Of a stretch of DNA of 64,000 nt, positions 55,843-64,000 are shown piece by piece. The notes below the pieces were generated by a model. It was not told the DNA's origin, did no database searches, and saw only the letters and a list, made by a program, of their open reading frames with translations. Location of the stretch: contig JAJDUF010000011.1 in NCBI GenBank assembly GCA_022826725.1, positions 124,001 through 188,000 on the forward strand. The letters are read 5' to 3'. This DNA is from Chloroflexota bacterium. GTDB taxonomy: Bacteria > Chloroflexota > UBA11872 > UBA12225 > JAJDUF01. A program made the translations under genes and the position numbers. How positions within the stretch are numbered: the first letter of the stretch is position 1; each line of letters begins with the position of its first letter.

Positions 55843-55984
55843 CTCAGTACCAATGAGTTGCACGCCGGTGTCCCAGTGCTGCTGCCGCGAGGTGGTGGGA
55901 GTGGTGTATCTGTGCCCCCTCACGGTCAGCACTGGAATAGTGCGGTTCATTGGTACTGAGCCACAATCCCGACCGTGAGGGGGC
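55843..55984 (+). ncRNA. Structured leader with crossing stems that bury a ribosome-binding site
   Basis: Stem 1 pairs 55843-55863 with 55940-55960 over 21 positions, 18 Watson-Crick and 3 G-U. Stem 2 pairs 55873-55881 with 55927-55935 (9 perfect pairs) and nests inside stem 1. Stem 3 pairs 55914-55927 with 55971-55984 (14 perfect pairs) and crosses stem 1, which would form a pseudoknot. The 3' arm of stem 3 contains GAGGGGG, the ribosome-binding site of the ATG at 55991. Stems 2 and 3 share one base, so two states are possible. I know no family with this layout. Confidence 0.6.
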
Positions 55985-55990
55985 TTTCCT

Positions 55991-56330
55991 ATGGCTCGGA
56001 GCTTAGAAGACCTTGAAGCTGCTGATCTCATTGGCACCAGCCGCGGCTGGCAGACACAGGAGGAGAAGGAGTAAGAAAAGGAGAAGGAAGAACAATACGC
56101 AAGAACGAGTCATGTTGGTCTTCAGCTAGAACGACTGAAGCTGGCACTCCTTCAGTTAGATATCCAGCGAAGAGACTTTGTCAGAGAATTCAATGAGATC
56201 AAGCTCCTCCTCATAATGGATGAGAGGGCCATCAGTGGCACACGGCGTGAACTCCGGCAACAAATGCTCGACCTAGAGCAAAGAGTCAGAGCCATGTGTC
56301 AGGAGCACGGTGTATCGTGTCTCGAGTAGG
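55991..56330 (+). pseudogene. Small coiled-coil gene interrupted by an in-frame stop
   Basis: From ATG at 55991, seven bases after GAGGGGG, the frame reads MARSLEDLEAADLIGTSRGW and reaches TAA at 56072-56074 after 27 codons. The same frame then continues EKEKEEQYARTSHVGLQLER and other helical residues. A four-A run at 56280-56283 may hide a one-base shift; skipping one base gives a tail QRVRAMCQEHGVSCLE and a stop at 56328. Read without a shift, the frame runs on past the next gene's start. Lower G+C than neighbours. It could be a 27-residue leader peptide plus an unexpressed remnant, or a broken gene. Confidence 0.4.
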
Positions 56331-56371
56331 CAAACTGACCCACTGCCGAGAGTCACGAAAGGAGGCTGCTC

Positions 56372-56752
56372 ATGACTGACTACCATCAGCAGGACGTGGC
56401 CCTGTTCAGAGGATACTGGGAACGTCAGATGAACGATGCCGAAACGGCCTGGAATGCAGTCGCTACCAGACTTCGCACTCGTATCCAGTCACCGCCAGGC
56501 AACCATCTCTTGAAAATCAAGCAGAGGATTGAGGCTTTGGATCAGGAGATGAAACAGCCGCCAGCCTATGTCAAAGCGCCTGAGGTGTTCAATCGACTTG
56601 ATCAGGGTCTGGAAACCCTGATTCAGGTACTCGATGACATTCTCCGCAGCCTAAACCCAATAGCCTTGCTTGAGCGCCTAGCCGAAGAAGATTGCGTGTC
56701 TCACGCTCACGCATCTGCTTCAGAACCGGACGCCAGCGAGCATGAGCAATAG
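56372..56752 (+). CDS. Unknown helical protein (126 aa)
   Basis: ATG at 56372 has AAAGGAGG upstream. The product is helical (YHQQDVALFRGYWERQMND, IEALDQEMKQPPA, LETLIQVLDDILRSL) with an acidic His/Ser-rich tail. No family is recognised. It follows the interrupted coiled-coil gene and shares its lower G+C, so the two and the structured leader look like one acquired unit. Confidence 0.65.
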   Translation: MTDYHQQDVALFRGYWERQMNDAETAWNAVATRLRTRIQSPPGNHLLKIKQRIEALDQEMKQPPAYVKAPEVFNRLDQGLETLIQVLDDILRSLNPIALLERLAEEDCVSHAHASASEPDASEHEQ

Positions 56753-56987
56753 CCCGGTAGACCCTCTCCGAGGTTTTGCTTAGGCGCAAGTGCGCTGGTG
56801 GTTCGAGAAGATCGTGGCAAGGCGGCTATGAAACAGGCGCAGGGGTATTCCTAAATCAGTTGAGGAAGCGGAAGGTAGACGAAAATGATTGATAGAATTA
56901 GCTAGAGAAGAATGGTAGTAACGTACCAACATCACAATAGCAGCGAGTGGGCCGAGTAACTTGCTAGCGGCACTCCAGGGAGTGGCC

Positions 56988-57803
56988 ATGGGCGAGTTCG
57001 CTGAACTCAGCCAAGAAGTCCGCGACATTTGGGACCGCAATGCCGCGTTCTGGGATGAGCGGATGGGCGAGGGCAACGACTGGCACCGGCTGCTGATCGC
57101 GCCAGCGCAGGAGCGCCTGCTGGCCTTGCAACGGGACGAGCTGGTGCTGGATGTTGCCTGCGGCAATGGCCAGTTTGCGCGTCAGATGGCCCATCTCGGC
57201 GCCCGGGTCGTCGCCTCCGACGTGGCCCCGCGGATGATCGAGCACGCACGGGCACGGACAACCGAGCACGCCGACCGCATCGAGTATCGCGTGCTCGACG
57301 CGATGAGCCACGAGCAGCTACTCGCCCTCGGAGAGCGGCGCTTCGACGCTGCGGTGTGTACGATGGCGCTGATGGATATGGCCGCTATCGAGCCACTGCT
57401 GGCGGGGTTGCGCCGACTCCTGAAAGTTGGCGGGCGGTTCGTGTTCTCGGTGCCCCATCCCTGCTTCAACGCTGTGGCACCCCGCATGAAGAAGGTGGTG
57501 GAGATCAAGGAGCGGGACGGGGAGCTCGTCACTGAGTATGCGATCAAGGTCGCGTCGTACATCCGACCGGCCGTGGCGAAAGGCGTGGCCATGCACGGCC
57601 AGCCGGCAACCCAATACTACTTCGAACGACCGCTCAGTCTCCTCTTCGAGGCTTGCTTCCGGGCGGGCTTTGTCCTCGATGGCCTCATAGAGCCGGTCTT
57701 TGAGCTTCCGCCGCGGCCGGAGAAGCCGGGAAGCTGGGAAAACTACCCGGAGATTCCGCCCGTGCTCGTGGCCCGGATGCGGCTCCTGCCGTCGAGTCCG
57801 TAG
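56988..57803 (+). CDS. Class I SAM-dependent methyltransferase (271 aa)
   Basis: The Rossmann SAM motif is VLDVACGNGQFARQMA near residues 52-67. It is followed by VVASDVAPRMIEHAR and LRRLLKVGGRFVFSVPHPCF. This resembles methyltransferases acting on small molecules; the substrate is unknown. ATG at 56988 is chosen over a start nine codons earlier because it begins the domain. Single gene. Confidence 0.88.
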   Translation: MGEFAELSQEVRDIWDRNAAFWDERMGEGNDWHRLLIAPAQERLLALQRDELVLDVACGNGQFARQMAHLGARVVASDVAPRMIEHARARTTEHADRIEYRVLDAMSHEQLLALGERRFDAAVCTMALMDMAAIEPLLAGLRRLLKVGGRFVFSVPHPCFNAVAPRMKKVVEIKERDGELVTEYAIKVASYIRPAVAKGVAMHGQPATQYYFERPLSLLFEACFRAGFVLDGLIEPVFELPPRPEKPGSWENYPEIPPVLVARMRLLPSSP

Positions 57804-57863
57804 CGAGCCGCCCTGTCCCTCCGGCCTCTTCCGTCGGAAGAGGGAGCAACGTGGCCGGTGTAG

Positions 57864-57883
57864 CCTCGCCTCGCCTCGCCTCC
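57864..57883. repeat. Pentamer repeat (CCTCG x3 + CCTCC) in the mrfA promoter region
   Basis: Four tandem 5-base units end six bases upstream of the candidate -10 hexamer at 57890, i.e. in the -35/-10 spacer. Confidence 0.6.
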
Positions 57884-57889
57884 CTCTGC

Positions 57890-57895
57890 TACAAT
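57890..57895 (+). promoter_or_regulatory. Candidate -10 element (GCTACAAT) for mrfA
   Basis: TACAAT in the context GCTACAAT, 93 bases before the ATG at 57988, matching the elements at 31368 and 41092. Confidence 0.4.
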
Positions 57896-57987
57896 GCGGC
57901 GCAGACGAACATCTGTTCAACCACCGCCGTCGCACTCGCCATCCTCGCCACTTGTGCGGAGGGGGTGCGGCGCATTGACAGCAACCG

Positions 57988-60279
57988 ATGAACCTCGATC
58001 AGCTACTCAACCGGTTACGGGAGACGCCCTCCTTTCGCGACAACCTGATGGCCTGGCGCTTGGAGCCGCCGCGGGAGGCGGCCTATGCCGCGTGGCCAGC
58101 GGGTATTGATCCGCGGCTGACGGCGGCGCTGGCAAGCCGAGGCATCGGCCGTCCCTATACTCATCAGGCGTCGGCTATTGAGGCGATTCAGGACGGACGA
58201 GATGTTGTCGTGGTGACGGCGACGGCGTCCGGGAAGACGCTCTGCTACAACGTGCCGGTACTTCAGTCCATCCTCGATGATGACGCCAGCCGGTCGCTCT
58301 ACCTCTTCCCGACCAAGGCGCTGAGTCAGGACCAATACAGCGAGCTACACGGTCTCATCGAGACGCTGGGGTTGGACATCAAGACGTTCACCTACGACGG
58401 TGATACGCCCAGCAGCGCCCGGCGCGCCGTGCGGCTGGCCGGGCATATCGTCATCAGCAACCCGGACATGCTCCACACCGGTATCCTGCCGCACCATACG
58501 AAGTGGCAGCGCCTCTTCGAGAACCTGCGCTACATCGTCATTGACGAGTTGCACCACTATCGCGGCATCTTCGGCAGCCACGTTGCCAACGTCCTCCGCC
58601 GGCTGCTGCGGGTGTGCGACTTCTACGGGTCTACTCCGCGGATCATCTGCTGCTCGGCGACCATCGCCAATCCGGCGGAGCTGGCCGAGGCGCTGACCGG
58701 CCGCCCGTTCGAGACGGTTGACAACGACGGTGCGCCGCGCGGGGGCCGCCATTTCATCTTCTACAATCCGCCCGTCGTTAACCGGCAGTTGGGTATTCGC
58801 AAGAGCGCCGTCACCGAGGCGGCGAGTCTGGCTACGCAACTGCTGCGTAATGACATCCAGACCATCGTTTTTGCTCGCTCGCGCGTCCGCACCGAGGTCT
58901 TGTTGACGGCGATCCGGCGCCGCTCCAAGCTACCCGACGACCAGGTGCGGGGCTACCGCGGCGGCTATCGGCCCTTGCAGCGCCGCGAGATCGAGCGTGG
59001 CTTGCGCTCCGGGCAGGTGCGCGGCGTCGTGGCGACGAATGCGCTGGAGCTAGGCATTGACATCGGCCACCTCGACGCGGCCATCCTGTGTGGGTATCCG
59101 GGCACGATTGCGAGCACGCGGCAGCAGTCCGGCCGCGCGGGACGGCGTGCGACGACCAGCGTCGCCATCTTTGTCGCTTCGTCGTCACCGCTGGCGCAGT
59201 TCGTCGTCACGCACCCCGACTATTTCTTCGCACGCTCGCCGGAGCACGGTCTGGTCAATGCCGATAACCACTACCTCCGCATGAGCCACCTTGCCTGCGC
59301 CGCCTTTGAGTTGCCGTTCGAGGACGATGAGCGGTTCGGCGCCGAGGGGACCGGGCGGGCACTCGCGCAGTTGGAAGACGCGGGTATGCTCCAGCATGAG
59401 GGCGCGAGTTGGTACTGGACCGGTGAGGACTATCCGGCCGAGGCGGTCAGCCTGCGCTCGGCTCAACGCGAGAACGTCGTGATCGTAGATGTCACCGCGT
59501 CACAGCCGCAGGTGCTTGGCGAGTGCGACCCCTTCAGCGCGCCAATGCTCGTGCATGAGGACGCGATTTACATGCATGAAGGGCAGCAATATCACATCAC
59601 CAAGTTCGACTGGCAGCAGAAGCGCGCCGAGGCCAAACAAGTGAACGTGGACTACTACACCGATGCCGACTTGAGCTTCAACGTAGCCGTGCTCCAGGAC
59701 GAGGGACACGACCGCGGCGCGCCGTTGGAGCAGGGCTATGGTGAGGTGCGCCTGGCGTTTACCTCCACCATCTACAAGAAGATCAGAATGCTGACCGGCG
59801 AGAATGTCGGCTGGGGCAAGATTGATTTACCGTCCCAGGAGATGCATACCACCGCCTACTGGACGGCCGTACCCGAGGCGCTCGCCGCGCAGCTCGGTAG
59901 CCAGCGGCTGCAAGGCGGTCTACTCGGCCTCTGCAATCTGCTGGTGAACGTCGCGCCGCTGTTCCTGATGTGCGACCCGCGCGACTTGATCGCCGTACCG
60001 CAGATCAAGAACCCGTTCACTGGCCGGGCGACGATCTTCCTCGCCGACAACTACCCCGGCGGTGTGGGCTTTGCACGCCAGCTCTTCCAAACCCACCGGC
60101 CGGTCTACGCGGCGGCTCGACAGTTGGCGCAGGATTGCGGCTGCGAGGACGGCTGCCCTTCCTGCACCGGACCGCACGAGGAAATCGGGCCGGAAGGCAA
60201 GGACGGCGCGCTACAACTGCTGGCGGCAGCATTGGAAGACGCGGCGCCCGTGCCGGTTACCGTCGCTGCGGGAGGGTAG
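57988..60279 (+). CDS. mrfA: MrfA-type DEAD/DEAH helicase with DUF1998 (Hrq1 family)
   Basis: A 763-residue SF2 DNA helicase of the mitomycin-repair MrfA/Hrq1 family. An N-terminal segment leads to the Q-region (RPYTHQASAIEAI), Walker A ATASGKTLCY near residue 80 and the DExH box VIDELHHYRG. Motif III is CCSATIANP, and motif VI reads QQSGRAGRR. The C-terminal DUF1998 region ends with a four-cysteine cluster, CGCEDGCPSCTGP. These helicases unwind 3'-to-5' in repair of crosslinks. No mrfB exonuclease gene is adjacent. Confidence 0.93.
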   Translation: MNLDQLLNRLRETPSFRDNLMAWRLEPPREAAYAAWPAGIDPRLTAALASRGIGRPYTHQASAIEAIQDGRDVVVVTATASGKTLCYNVPVLQSILDDDASRSLYLFPTKALSQDQYSELHGLIETLGLDIKTFTYDGDTPSSARRAVRLAGHIVISNPDMLHTGILPHHTKWQRLFENLRYIVIDELHHYRGIFGSHVANVLRRLLRVCDFYGSTPRIICCSATIANPAELAEALTGRPFETVDNDGAPRGGRHFIFYNPPVVNRQLGIRKSAVTEAASLATQLLRNDIQTIVFARSRVRTEVLLTAIRRRSKLPDDQVRGYRGGYRPLQRREIERGLRSGQVRGVVATNALELGIDIGHLDAAILCGYPGTIASTRQQSGRAGRRATTSVAIFVASSSPLAQFVVTHPDYFFARSPEHGLVNADNHYLRMSHLACAAFELPFEDDERFGAEGTGRALAQLEDAGMLQHEGASWYWTGEDYPAEAVSLRSAQRENVVIVDVTASQPQVLGECDPFSAPMLVHEDAIYMHEGQQYHITKFDWQQKRAEAKQVNVDYYTDADLSFNVAVLQDEGHDRGAPLEQGYGEVRLAFTSTIYKKIRMLTGENVGWGKIDLPSQEMHTTAYWTAVPEALAAQLGSQRLQGGLLGLCNLLVNVAPLFLMCDPRDLIAVPQIKNPFTGRATIFLADNYPGGVGFARQLFQTHRPVYAAARQLAQDCGCEDGCPSCTGPHEEIGPEGKDGALQLLAAALEDAAPVPVTVAAGG

Positions 60280-60429
60280 GGTGCCAGGGCACCAGGCTGC
60301 TGATACAGCGCGTGTACTGCCGTCCTCGCGCAGCCGGCGCAATGCAGATCACGAACCTGGAGTGGCGCGGTAGTCTTTGCCATACCAGCTACTTACCGAC
60401 ACAGTATTGCCGCTACCCTATTTCCCGCC

Positions 60430-60696
60430 ATGAAGGATGATTCGCGTACTGCGACGCGCACGCCCAGCCGCCGCCGGCGCCGGCTCCAAACGATGCTGCG
60501 CTGGCAGGCGCTCGGCACGCGGCTGCTCGCGCTGCTGGCAGTGGTAGTGCTGCTCGGTGGCGGAGTAGCCTGGCTGATACGCGGCACCGGCAACCCGTTT
60601 ATCGGGATCATGTTCTTGGTCTTGGGCCTCGTCCTCGTGGGCACAGTGGTGCTGTTCCTACAAGTGCTGCGGGTGATCGGCGGACAAGAGCGGTGA
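60430..60696 (+). CDS. Two-helix membrane protein (88 aa), unknown
   Basis: A basic N-terminus (RTPSRRRRRLQTML) is followed by two hydrophobic helices, LLALLAVVVLLGGGVAWLI and IMFLVLGLVLVGTVVLFLQ. No family recognised. Lies between convergent mrfA and pdxA genes; start at 60430 lacks a strong ribosome-binding site. Confidence 0.6.
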   Translation: MKDDSRTATRTPSRRRRRLQTMLRWQALGTRLLALLAVVVLLGGGVAWLIRGTGNPFIGIMFLVLGLVLVGTVVLFLQVLRVIGGQER

Positions 60697-60713
60697 GCGT
60701 GGTCGTTATGGAT

Positions 60714-61733
60714 TTATGCCTGGGCAAGCCAGGTGCCGGCGCAGATTTGGGCGGCGGTGCGGATGGCTTCGATAGTACTCGTCGGGTCGGCGATCCCCTG
60801 GCCAGCGATGTCGAAGGCGGTGCCGTGATCCACGGACGTGCGGACAATCGGTAAGCCCAACGCGACGCTGACGCTCTCCTCGAAGCCGTGAACCTTCACC
60901 GGAATGTGGCCCTGGTCGTGGAACATTGCCACTACCGCGTCGAACTCACCCCGCATGGCCCGCACGAACACCGAATCGGCCGGAAGTGGACCGGTCGCCG
61001 CGATCCCGGCGGCGCGAGCCGCTTCGACCGCCGGGCCGATCTCCTCGATTTCCTCGCGTCCCAGGTGGCCTCCCTCGCCGCCATGGGGGTTGATGGCCGA
61101 AACGGCGATACGCGGCTGCGCCAGGCCCCAGGAACGGAAGTGGTGATCGGCCAGTTGGATGCGGCTCAGGACGCGCTCGCGCGTGATGCGGTCGAGGGCC
61201 TCGCGCAGGGAGTAGTGCGTGGAGAGATGGACCGTGCGTAGCTTGCCGCTGACGAGCATGGTCGCCTGTTCCGGCGCATTGAGCACGCGGCCGAATAGCT
61301 CCATGTGGCCCATATCCTTGTAACCGGCGAGTTGCGTGGCCTCTTTGTTGATCGGCGCCGTCACAATCCCCGCCACCTCACCGGCGCGCGCCAAGTCCAG
61401 TGCCCGTAGGACGTAGGCCATCGCCGCCGCGCCCGCCTCGGCGGATAGCTCACCCGCTCGGACGTTCGAGGAGACATTGGCGAGATCAATCACATCGAGG
61501 ACCCCGGGACCGTAGACACCATCGTCCGGCTCATTCACCGAGCGCACCACCAGCCTACTAGCGGCATCCAGGCTATGGACGACCTGCTCCAGGCAGTGAG
61601 CATCGCCGACCACCAGTGGACGGCACCACTCGTGGAGCGGCGCGGACGCGAACGCTTTGACAAGCACCTCCGGCCCGATGCCGGCCGGATCGCCCATCGT
61701 ACACGCCAACAGCGGTCGGTTGCTGCTTCCCAT
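60714..61733 (-). CDS. pdxA: 4-hydroxythreonine-4-phosphate dehydrogenase PdxA
   Basis: A 339-residue NAD-dependent enzyme of the vitamin B6 pathway, or of an aromatic-degradation paralogue. It begins LLACTMGDPAGIGPEVL; the metal-binding and substrate blocks are YKDMGHMELFG, INPHGGEGGHLGREE and MFHDQGHIPVKVHGF. Start at 61733 is set by the conserved beginning and GGAG upstream. No pdxJ neighbours it, so its pathway is not fixed by context. Confidence 0.93.
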   Translation of the reverse strand: MGSSNRPLLACTMGDPAGIGPEVLVKAFASAPLHEWCRPLVVGDAHCLEQVVHSLDAASRLVVRSVNEPDDGVYGPGVLDVIDLANVSSNVRAGELSAEAGAAAMAYVLRALDLARAGEVAGIVTAPINKEATQLAGYKDMGHMELFGRVLNAPEQATMLVSGKLRTVHLSTHYSLREALDRITRERVLSRIQLADHHFRSWGLAQPRIAVSAINPHGGEGGHLGREEIEEIGPAVEAARAAGIAATGPLPADSVFVRAMRGEFDAVVAMFHDQGHIPVKVHGFEESVSVALGLPIVRTSVDHGTAFDIAGQGIADPTSTIEAIRTAAQICAGTWLAQA

Positions 61734-61855
61734 TGTGCCGGGGTCTCCTCTAAAGGCTTGTTCTGCACCGCATTGGATTCTATCGGATGGTGCCAAGGGG
61801 GCAGCTCTGCGCGGTGTGTTTGACCGCACTGGCCGGTCTGTCCACTCTGATGGAG

Positions 61856-63064
61856 CTATGATGGCGACGGACGCGTGACGAGGCTTTGGATCAGGTCCAG
61901 GGTGCGCCGTGTGGCGTCCGGTGCCCCCAGACGGGCGGCATTCTGCCCCATTTCCCAGCAGAGGTCCGGCTGTTGGAGCAGGAGGGCTACGGCATCGGCC
62001 GCCTCCTGAGGGCTGGGGGCAAAGAACCCGGCCTGCCCTTGCACCACGTAGGGGATATTGCCGCCTTCTTGCCCCCCGGCCGGCCGGCTCAGGATCAAGG
62101 GACGCCCCATGGCCAAGGCCTCGCTGACCGTCACCGAGCCGGGTTTCGTGGCGACGATGTCGGCAGCGGTCATCAGATCGGCCGTAGACGGCACGTATCC
62201 GTAGACCCGCACCGGGAGCGGCCAGGCGATCCCTTCCAGTGCGTTCCGAGAGCGCACGTTGCTGCCGGTGACGACCGCGATCTGAAACTCGCGCCCGGTT
62301 TGTTGCGCCAGCGCGGCCACCGCCCGCACCCGTTTGACCAAGCTGCCGGCCCCGGCGCCGCCGCCCATGAACAGGACGAGCGGTAGCTCCGGGTCGAGGT
62401 CGAGCCGCCGGCGCATTTCCGTCTGGCTGGCCGGTTTGGCCTCCTCGCTTTCCGTAGGATCGTGCGGGCCTGGCGGTGTCGTCGGCACATGGCGGCGGCC
62501 GTATTCGGGACGCAGGGGGATACCGAGGCGGGCGACCCGCTGCGATGCAACGCCATAGCGCATGAGCGTAGCCGCGGCGGCCTCCGAGCCGGCGACGTAG
62601 TGATCCACCCCATCGGCTACCCAGACGCGATGTACGTCAACGAGGTCCGTCACGACGGTCACGATGGGCTTGTCGGCGAGGAATGACGACTGCCGGCGGG
62701 CCGCAACCGCCGCGCGGACCATGAGCGGATGGACCGACACCACCACGTCCGGCGGCTGCGCTTTCGCGGCGGCCACGACCCGGCGGACCAAGGATTGACC
62801 GGCCAAGGCATGGTAGATCAGTGGGCACAGCGGGCTATTGGTGGCTGCATAGATGGCCGACCACAGCCACGGCACATGGACGATGGTCGGCTCGTAGAGA
62901 TGAGCGAGGTGGTCCGTCCAGCGCGGCTTGGCAGGAGCAAGCACGTCGAGCACATCCATGGCGAATCGCCCCGGCCTGGCTTTGACAGCCTCGGCCAGGG
63001 CCTCCCCCACTACGACATGCCCGGCTCCTGTGCGGGCTGCCGTCAAGAGCAGCACACGTGTCAC
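61856..63064 (-). CDS. MGDG-synthase-like glycosyltransferase (GT28)
   Basis: A 402-residue glycosyltransferase of the monogalactosyldiacylglycerol-synthase/UGT group. The N-terminal lobe shows TGAGHVVVGEALAEAVKA. The C-terminal lobe holds LPLVLFMGGGAGAGSLVKR and the donor-site loop DIVATKPGSVTVSEALAMG, followed by PAGGQEGGNIPYVV. Such enzymes build glycolipids or diglucosyl-lipids at the cytoplasmic face. The gene starts 5 bases after the HD-GYP gene ends. Confidence 0.88.
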   Translation of the reverse strand: MTRVLLLTAARTGAGHVVVGEALAEAVKARPGRFAMDVLDVLAPAKPRWTDHLAHLYEPTIVHVPWLWSAIYAATNSPLCPLIYHALAGQSLVRRVVAAAKAQPPDVVVSVHPLMVRAAVAARRQSSFLADKPIVTVVTDLVDVHRVWVADGVDHYVAGSEAAAATLMRYGVASQRVARLGIPLRPEYGRRHVPTTPPGPHDPTESEEAKPASQTEMRRRLDLDPELPLVLFMGGGAGAGSLVKRVRAVAALAQQTGREFQIAVVTGSNVRSRNALEGIAWPLPVRVYGYVPSTADLMTAADIVATKPGSVTVSEALAMGRPLILSRPAGGQEGGNIPYVVQGQAGFFAPSPQEAADAVALLLQQPDLCWEMGQNAARLGAPDATRRTLDLIQSLVTRPSPS

Positions 63065-63069
63065 CGGTA

Positions 63070-64000
63070 TTAGCCCAATTCCGCCTTGCCGGCGGCGACC
63101 GAGCCAGTCGCCGCGCCGTTGGGCGCCATCGTCGGCGCCTGCTCTTCCTGTACCGGCATATCCTGGCCCAGTTCGGTTTCCTCCTCGGTGCCCGGACGGA
63201 GGTGTCCCACGGCGGCCTCGATCTCCGGGATACTCGCCTCCAGCGCCTGGACGACATCGAAGTCGAGCGCCTGGCCGGCATCCTGCTTGATGATGGCGAG
63301 CGCCTGCTCGATAGGGAAGGACGGCTTGTAGTAGCGCTTCATGCGTAGGGCATCGTACACGTCGGCGACGGCCAAAATGCGGCCACCCAGCGTCAGGTCG
63401 GCATCGTGGAGGCCGTCAGGGTAGCCCTTCCCGTCTAGGCGCTCGTGGTGCTGACCGGCGATGATCGGGATGTCCTCAAAACCGCGCAGAAACTTGATAT
63501 TGGCCAGGATGTCGTGCGTGAAGCGCGGATGTGCCTTCAACTGCTCCCACTCCGCTTCCGTGGGCCGCCCGGCCTTGGTGAGCACGGCATCGGACACACC
63601 GATCTTGCCGTAGTCGTGCAGCAGTCCGGCCAAGCGGATACACTCGACATAATCCCCCTCCAGGCCCAGCTTCCGTGCCAGGATTTCCGATGAAGCGGCC
63701 ACGCGCTGTGAATGGCCGCTCGTTTCCCGGTCGCGTGCGTCCACGGTACTGGCAAGGGTGGTAACTAAGCTCACGAAAGACTCGCGCTGCGCCTCGTACA
63801 ACTGGGCATTCTCCAGGGCAATCGCCGCCGAGGCCGCAATGGCTTTGAGATAGGTCAAGTCCTCGTAGTCGAAAGCGGCGCCGTTGTGCTTGTTGATGAC
63901 CTGGAACACCCCCAACCTATCACCCTGGCTATTGTCCATGGGCATGAGCAGCATGGAGCGTGTGCGGTAGCCGGTTTTCTGGTCCCACGTCTTGTCGAAT
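63070..64000 (-). CDS. GAF/HD-GYP phosphodiesterase, truncated at the right edge
   Basis: The visible 310 residues are the C-terminal part; the frame is open to base 64000 (FDKTWDQKTGYRTRSMLLM precedes the first internal ATG). The end of a GAF domain (GVFQVINKHNGAAFDYEDL) is followed by an HD-GYP domain: SVDARDRETSGHSQRV-like start, GLLHDYGKIGV and HHERLDGKGYPDGL. HD-GYP enzymes hydrolyse cyclic di-GMP, with the GAF domain as sensor. The last 60 residues are acidic and disordered. It is followed by the glycosyltransferase gene. Confidence 0.9.
   Translation of the reverse strand, partial: FDKTWDQKTGYRTRSMLLMPMDNSQGDRLGVFQVINKHNGAAFDYEDLTYLKAIAASAAIALENAQLYEAQRESFVSLVTTLASTVDARDRETSGHSQRVAASSEILARKLGLEGDYVECIRLAGLLHDYGKIGVSDAVLTKAGRPTEAEWEQLKAHPRFTHDILANIKFLRGFEDIPIIAGQHHERLDGKGYPDGLHDADLTLGGRILAVADVYDALRMKRYYKPSFPIEQALAIIKQDAGQALDFDVVQALEASIPEIEAAVGHLRPGTEEETELGQDMPVQEEQAPTMAPNGAATGSVAAGKAELG

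Noticed and set aside
55843..55984. Possible integron attC site or MITE
   Set aside because: No GTTRRRY core, no integrase, no target-site duplication seen; the crossing stem and buried ribosome-binding site fit a leader RNA better. A mobile origin is still not excluded.
56780..57166. 128-codon serine-rich minus-strand frame
   Set aside because: Overlaps the start of the methyltransferase gene on the other strand and has low-complexity composition without a ribosome-binding site.

Overview
The window is a high-GC bacterial chromosome segment, about 60-65% G+C by eye over the core genes. Gene content fits a Chloroflexota-type organism, possibly from a marine or sponge-associated lineage. The clues are Uma2-family genes with coiled-coil tails, D-aminoacylase, phytanoyl-CoA-dioxygenase, sulfatase and nitrilase catabolic genes, an MrfA helicase, and many short CCCCTCTCC...GGAGAGGGG intergenic palindromes. 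This placement is inference; no rRNA is present. One tRNA-Ala(CGC) is encoded at 18548-18620 (minus).

Bases 1-22.2 kb are a defence island, mostly on the minus strand. At the left edge is a three-gene operon of two unassigned proteins and the first 188 codons of an SF2 helicase whose motifs recall DruE/DUF1998 helicases. Next is a type I restriction-modification locus read right to left: hsdM, a HEPN toxin, an MNT antitoxin domain fused to HsdS, and hsdR at the far end. Between hsdS and hsdR sit three cargo modules: an FRG-TPR protein, a TIR plus membrane protein pair, and a small protein plus retropepsin-like protease pair. Two decayed copies of the hsdR 5' end lie between these modules, so the hsdS-hsdR gap looks like a repeatedly used insertion or exchange slot. 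Then come a SIR2-APAZ/short Argonaute pair (SPARSA) on the plus strand, the tRNA, a DUF262/HEPN pair, and an unknown 510-residue protein whose C-terminal end is also found as an inverted relic at 14.65-14.79 kb.

Bases 22.4-30.1 kb hold core or metabolic genes: a YchF-like GTPase, three small membrane proteins, an EamA-type transporter, a Gfo/Idh/MocA oxidoreductase and a D-aminoacylase. A 1.2 kb repeat-rich non-coding stretch (27.0-28.2 kb) lies among them. Bases 30.3-37.5 kb are a second accessory segment with a PIN toxin-antitoxin pair and its probable operator, orphan antitoxin-like genes, and a TcmP / Gp37-Gp68 / type IIG restriction-methylase operon. The methylase gene is cut by one in-frame amber codon and carries a palindromic repeat inside its coding sequence.

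Bases 37.8-46.3 kb contain gap-pgk, small unknown genes, a TGS GTPase, an ankyrin protein, a 31-residue membrane peptide and an ammonium transporter. Bases 46.7-55.8 kb are a catabolic cluster: Tat lipoprotein solute-binding protein with a collagen-like linker, lipoprotein, phytanoyl-CoA dioxygenase, DapA-like lyase, two nitrilases, sulfatase and Uma2. At 55.84-55.98 kb an untranslated segment can form a 21-bp stem, a nested 9-bp stem and a crossing 14-bp stem that buries the ribosome-binding site of a small, apparently interrupted coiled-coil gene. The right end carries a methyltransferase, MrfA, PdxA, an MGDG-synthase-like glycosyltransferase and a truncated GAF/HD-GYP protein.

The observations I rate highest are the hsdR scars with their cargo modules, the crossing-helix leader at 55.84 kb, the MNT-HsdS fusion, and the TIR plus membrane protein pair.
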